From NCBI RefSeq assembly GCF_012273895.1, contig NC_052110.1, forward strand, positions 930,001 through 994,000: a stretch of 64,000 nucleotides of DNA, in the 5' to 3' direction. The notes beneath the pieces were generated by a model. It was not told the origin of the DNA. It did no database searches and was given only the letters and a program-made list of their open reading frames with translations. The position numbers were made by a program, and so were the translations under genes. Every line of letters begins with the position of its first letter. The first letter of the stretch is position 1. This DNA is from Zerene cesonia (Eukaryota > Arthropoda > Insecta > Lepidoptera > Pieridae). Below are positions 60,140 to 64,000 of the stretch, piece by piece.

Positions 60140-63100
60140 ACCACATGAAAGGATATGTTAGAAAAATGTAAACTTTTTCGATTCGATCGTTACGTTACTA
60201 AAAGTATCGACCTAAATAATAATGTGCAAGCTCTTTACATGCTATGAATACTAAAGCCTAACGAAAATATCAAATTGTGCTGCACGTTACTTTCAAAGTA
60301 AGGGTGTAATATTTGGTGAGGTTCAGTGAGCAAGCAATGGATACCGTGCGGTTTAACATTAAATGTTATATGTATTATAGTTTTCATGGTATTGTATTAC
60401 ATGCGGCGGGTACGTTTTTCATTAGGCATCTACGTGTTCCGTTTGCGAACAAGGAATCCAAGATTTGTATATTATTAGACTAATAATTTTTTTTTCAGGA
60501 CGTGGGTATATATTGGTCCTTTACTGGTTAACATAAGCAAGTAAGGCATTACTTTTCATATACTTTACATAATTTTATAATTATATAGTGTTTACGTAAT
60601 TTTAAATACTCACTTATGTAATATGCATTAGTTTTTTTTTTCTTTTTTTTTAATATGGTCATCCAACACCTATATATATTATAACTTATACATAGGATAC
60701 ATAAATTTAACAACCAAAAATAAATGTGACAGATAATTATAGGATAACAATAAGTAGTTTGCATCATGCATTATGGACAAAGGATTTTAATAAATTCTAT
60801 ACTCGAGTAAACGTATTTTTTATTAGACTTTTGGTAGGAGCAAAACTTATGGGTTTGTTTTACCAACATGCTGTTCTGTTGTCAGTCTATAATGACTTAT
60901 AGATTCGTACTTTGTAAGAAATATCCAATAGTTTGTATACACTTTGAATTTGAAAGAAGACAGTTATTAGCTAGTTTTCTTTTCAATTGTTACTTATTTT
61001 AATAGAATTTATGAATACCGTTTAATTTTTTTTTCACATTTTCATCCACAGTAAATTGGGAAATTTTAGATGAGTTTATAGAAAGTTAAGATACTAATCT
61101 TAAAAGAAAACTAGGCGTAAAAGTATTGTCATGATAAGTCCAATAAAGAATAAATTAATTAGCGTTGAAAAATCTTACACAGAGTAAGACGAACAAAGAG
61201 AGACCTTGGAACGAGTAATCTTTTCTCAGTATAACACGTCAACAGTGCTTAGGAAACTTACCTCTTTCACACTCGAAAATTTGTTATATTATAAAAATAA
61301 CTGAATAATTAAATACATTTAAAGGTTCAACATTCCGAGAAGAAATATAATTAAACCAAATAAACTTACATTATTTCGAAACTCGTTTATAAATCTCGTA
61401 TGTAAAAAATATCAGCAGATGGATGTTACGGCTTTATTGGACATTATAAAGCGCTGTTAGAATTATTTAAAAATCAAACGTTCACTGGAATCATAACGAA
61501 TGTGTCCTTATGTATGTGTGTGTGATCTGATTTCTATATTGAATTATTATATATTTAGATGACGATAAAAAATATTAAATTAAAATTTATTTTAAAATTA
61601 TGACGGTGAGTGTAGTTATTCATTAATAAGTTTTTAGTTAGCTTTAACAAGTTATAAAGAATAAAAAATTGAAAGTCGTTTGCTGAATACATTTTGGTAT
61701 CAAATAAAACCTTAAAACCCAAACTGTATTGCTTGGCAGTATAAATAAAATTTATTGCCAAATAGCAATAGAATTCTAATTCAGATTTAGCCCCAATTTT
61801 GTTGTTTAATCATCGGTTTAAATATTTCGGGTCACAACCATCACCCACGTCTTTAAGTGTTCGTTGTACAGAGAAATTTTTGCGAAACAGTGTTTCATTT
61901 AAAAGTACGATATTTCCATATTATCCAAAGGTTTGTTAAAGCTTGTGGAGGAAACTTATTATTAAGCGTATTGTGGAAATATTCGCCCAATTACCGGACC
62001 GAATGTTAGGCTATTTCATAATTATCAATGTTGTATATCAATAAATAAAATAATACATCAAAAATTTATATTTTATTGAAGAGAGCAATAAAAGCGTGTT
62101 GGTATTTATGTTGTATTCTAATTAGGATTAATATTCATTTTTCTTTATAAAGGTCTAAAGGTTTGTATAAAGCAAACTATATATCCCAAGCATGAAAGTT
62201 TAGTTCTTGGTGATATTACCTATATAAGCGTATATATAAGCGTAAGTAGTAATATAACATTTCTAAAATTCTATTTTTATTTCGATAATTCTACTGCGTA
62301 GGTAATTGAGTCTAAAACAAACCGTTATAGATACCAATTGTATTATTTTGTTTGAAGCTAAAAACACATTGCGAAAGTGGTTAAAAGCGTTATAATTTTT
62401 TCCTTAAACGGGAATGATGGGGAACTTGGAGACATTGTTTATAATTATGTTTTAAACAACTTCACAGAAATTCAGCTTGTTGGGACTTTATGTAACTTCG
62501 AATGTCTAAATTGACCGGACTATTAAGCGTTGGTCCAACTTTTATCTCGTAGCGAGACCGTTTTGCGTCACAATGCGTTTAGACAAGATGGAAACGTTTG
62601 GAATGACTGCATTTACAAATGTTCGCGTGTTGTTCGTTTTAGTTTTAGTTAGAGGAATAACGATATTTTTTTAATTATAAGTTGTAATGCGAAATATGTA
62701 TTAGAACATATTCATATCTTTTATTAAAAATGTAAGTTTTTAGTATTAATAAAATGCTTCAGGTTCTATTTTTAGAATACAATCGATTTCAACACCTTAA
62801 ATGCCCACTACGCTATACTCTAAAATCTAAATAGATATATTTTGATTTATAGTTTATTTCACAAACCTGCATAAAACCTTTACATTTTTAATGCGAAAAA
62901 CGATCGTTTTTTTGCGTATTTCGCTTTTGGGAATTGCTACACATTACAAAGCACTAGCCCACGTTTAATTAGTCTCTTTTAATATTAACACTAATGATTT
63001 AATAATACATTTCAATCACAATCAGCACATTTCATTAAGAAAATAATAAAACTAGTTTCTATAATTTCAGCCTGTTAGTAATAAAAAAGGAATGCGATTG

Positions 63101-63909
63101 TGAATCAAATTGCTGTTTATGCTATATATAATTTAATTTAACTCAGAACGATTTACATCTATAAGGCATTGTAAAGAGTTTGTTGGGAAATCTATTCACG
63201 AGTTCTCAAGTTGGATGTTTATCGAAAGCAGTAGGTTGCTTTGACCGCATTACAATTGTTTTAGCAAAATTCTTTCGTTTAAAATCTATTATTAACGCAA
63301 TTTTTGAAATAACATGAGATTTAAGAAAGTATGAAAATGAAAATTGAAAATATTGAAAATATTTACGGAATTTCAAACAGTTCTTTCTATTCTGTTTACC
63401 TAGTTTTACCTAGCTAGTCTTGGTTAGTTTATACCTAGTTTTTGATCTATAATCTATATGATTCAAACCAAAAAAAACATTTAAAAGAAATGTAAAAATT
63501 ACATATTGCATTATCTATAACAATCATTTAGTATACATATAGTAATTTTCAGAATTATTTTTAAATACAGCTCGTTGATAAATTATTTGTAATACAAAGT
63601 GTTTAATAAACCGTAAAACCTTTTGTCGCCCGTCACTTATAAAAATAGCCTCGATAATTATTGTGAAAATGAAATAATTGGAATATTCAGTGAGGGCAAC
63701 AATGTTACATTTACTTATAAATTTATGTTCTGACACGTAAAATCAAAAGCTTTTTGGAAGGCGCCTTATTTTATAAAAGTAGTCAATTATTCGTACATGC
63801 TTACGCGTGAAAATCTTTCTTGTAAAAAATAAAAAAGAATTATAGTATGATATGGCGTATATTTGGAATGTATACATAGTACTAACTGAGGATGTTTAGT
63901 TGTCTTCAA

Positions 63910-63991
63910 CATCAGCCCATCATCACGTTGCCAGTTAAGGACACGGGCCTCGTATCTGAGTTAAGGCCATAATCCAACACAGTGACATACC
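63910..63991 (-). repeat. SINE family C, diverged 3' fragment in reverse
   Basis: CATCAGCCCATCATCACGTT, then GGACACGGGCCTCGTATCTG and GGCCATAATCCAACACAGTG. May continue past the window edge. Confidence 0.5.
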
Positions 63992-64000
63992 ATTCCGCGA

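Larger units (their letters stand above)
55889..64000. other. Gene-poor right end
   Basis: No coding gene recognised beyond the repeats listed. Small items: a family E remnant (taccaccgactctgaggaac) near 58,005-58,075, a CTTCGCCCG-type remnant in reverse near 59,625-59,665, a TAC run at 59,706-59,720 and a T-rich tract near 60,630-60,650. Confidence 0.4.

Noticed and set aside
59913..60148. Open frames with poly-His or poly-Asp runs
   Set aside because: They are translations of the (GAT)n tail of a SINE.

Overview
The window is AT-rich nuclear DNA from a moth or butterfly (Lepidoptera). Two things support this. The kinin peptide precursor at 22.7-23.7 kb carries the lepidopteran set of C-termini (FSPWG, VRFSPWG and KVKFSAWG, each followed by an amidation Gly and Lys-Arg). 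The rest is filled with short dispersed repeats of lepidopteran type: two tRNA-derived SINE families, a GTGGGAGTCGAGC...GACATAAA family, and many CTTCGCCCG-type fragments. Coding density is very low, and only four protein-coding loci can be read with confidence.

Left end (1-6.5 kb, all minus strand). The first two coding exons of a TRAIP/nopo-type RING ubiquitin ligase lie at 1-719; the gene runs off the left edge. Next comes a multi-exon COMMD4 gene (about 1.73-4.38 kb, with a possible ATG micro-exon at 6.43 kb). I assembled it from exons too short to stand alone; one internal junction is unsettled.

Middle (13.5-27.4 kb). A TATA promoter with a short 5' exon and a good splice donor at 13.58-13.70 kb probably starts the kinin (leucokinin-type) transcript. 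Its whole coding sequence is one exon at 22,675-23,700, about 9 kb downstream, and the intron is full of repeats. On the opposite strand at 26.8-27.3 kb is an intact, uninterrupted Pin1/dodo peptidyl-prolyl isomerase.

Right part (28-64 kb). No complete gene is visible. A CpG-rich segment at 30.1-30.34 kb with two CCAAT boxes, two E2F-like sites and a consensus donor looks like the promoter and non-coding first exon of a plus-strand gene. A textbook zero-length exon (CAG|GTAAGT after a pyrimidine tract) at 53,488 could be a recursive splice point in its long intron. A second TATA plus TCAGT initiator with a donor lies at 55.80-55.89 kb. The rest is SINEs, a C-terminal fragment of a non-LTR retrotransposon reverse-transcriptase ORF (41.8-42.0 kb), dispersed non-autonomous repeats, hairpins and microsatellites.

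The genes have unrelated roles: DNA-damage and replication ubiquitin signalling (TRAIP), COMMD/Commander function, diuretic and myotropic neuropeptide production (kinin), and proline-directed phospho-signalling (Pin1). Nothing suggests a functional cluster.
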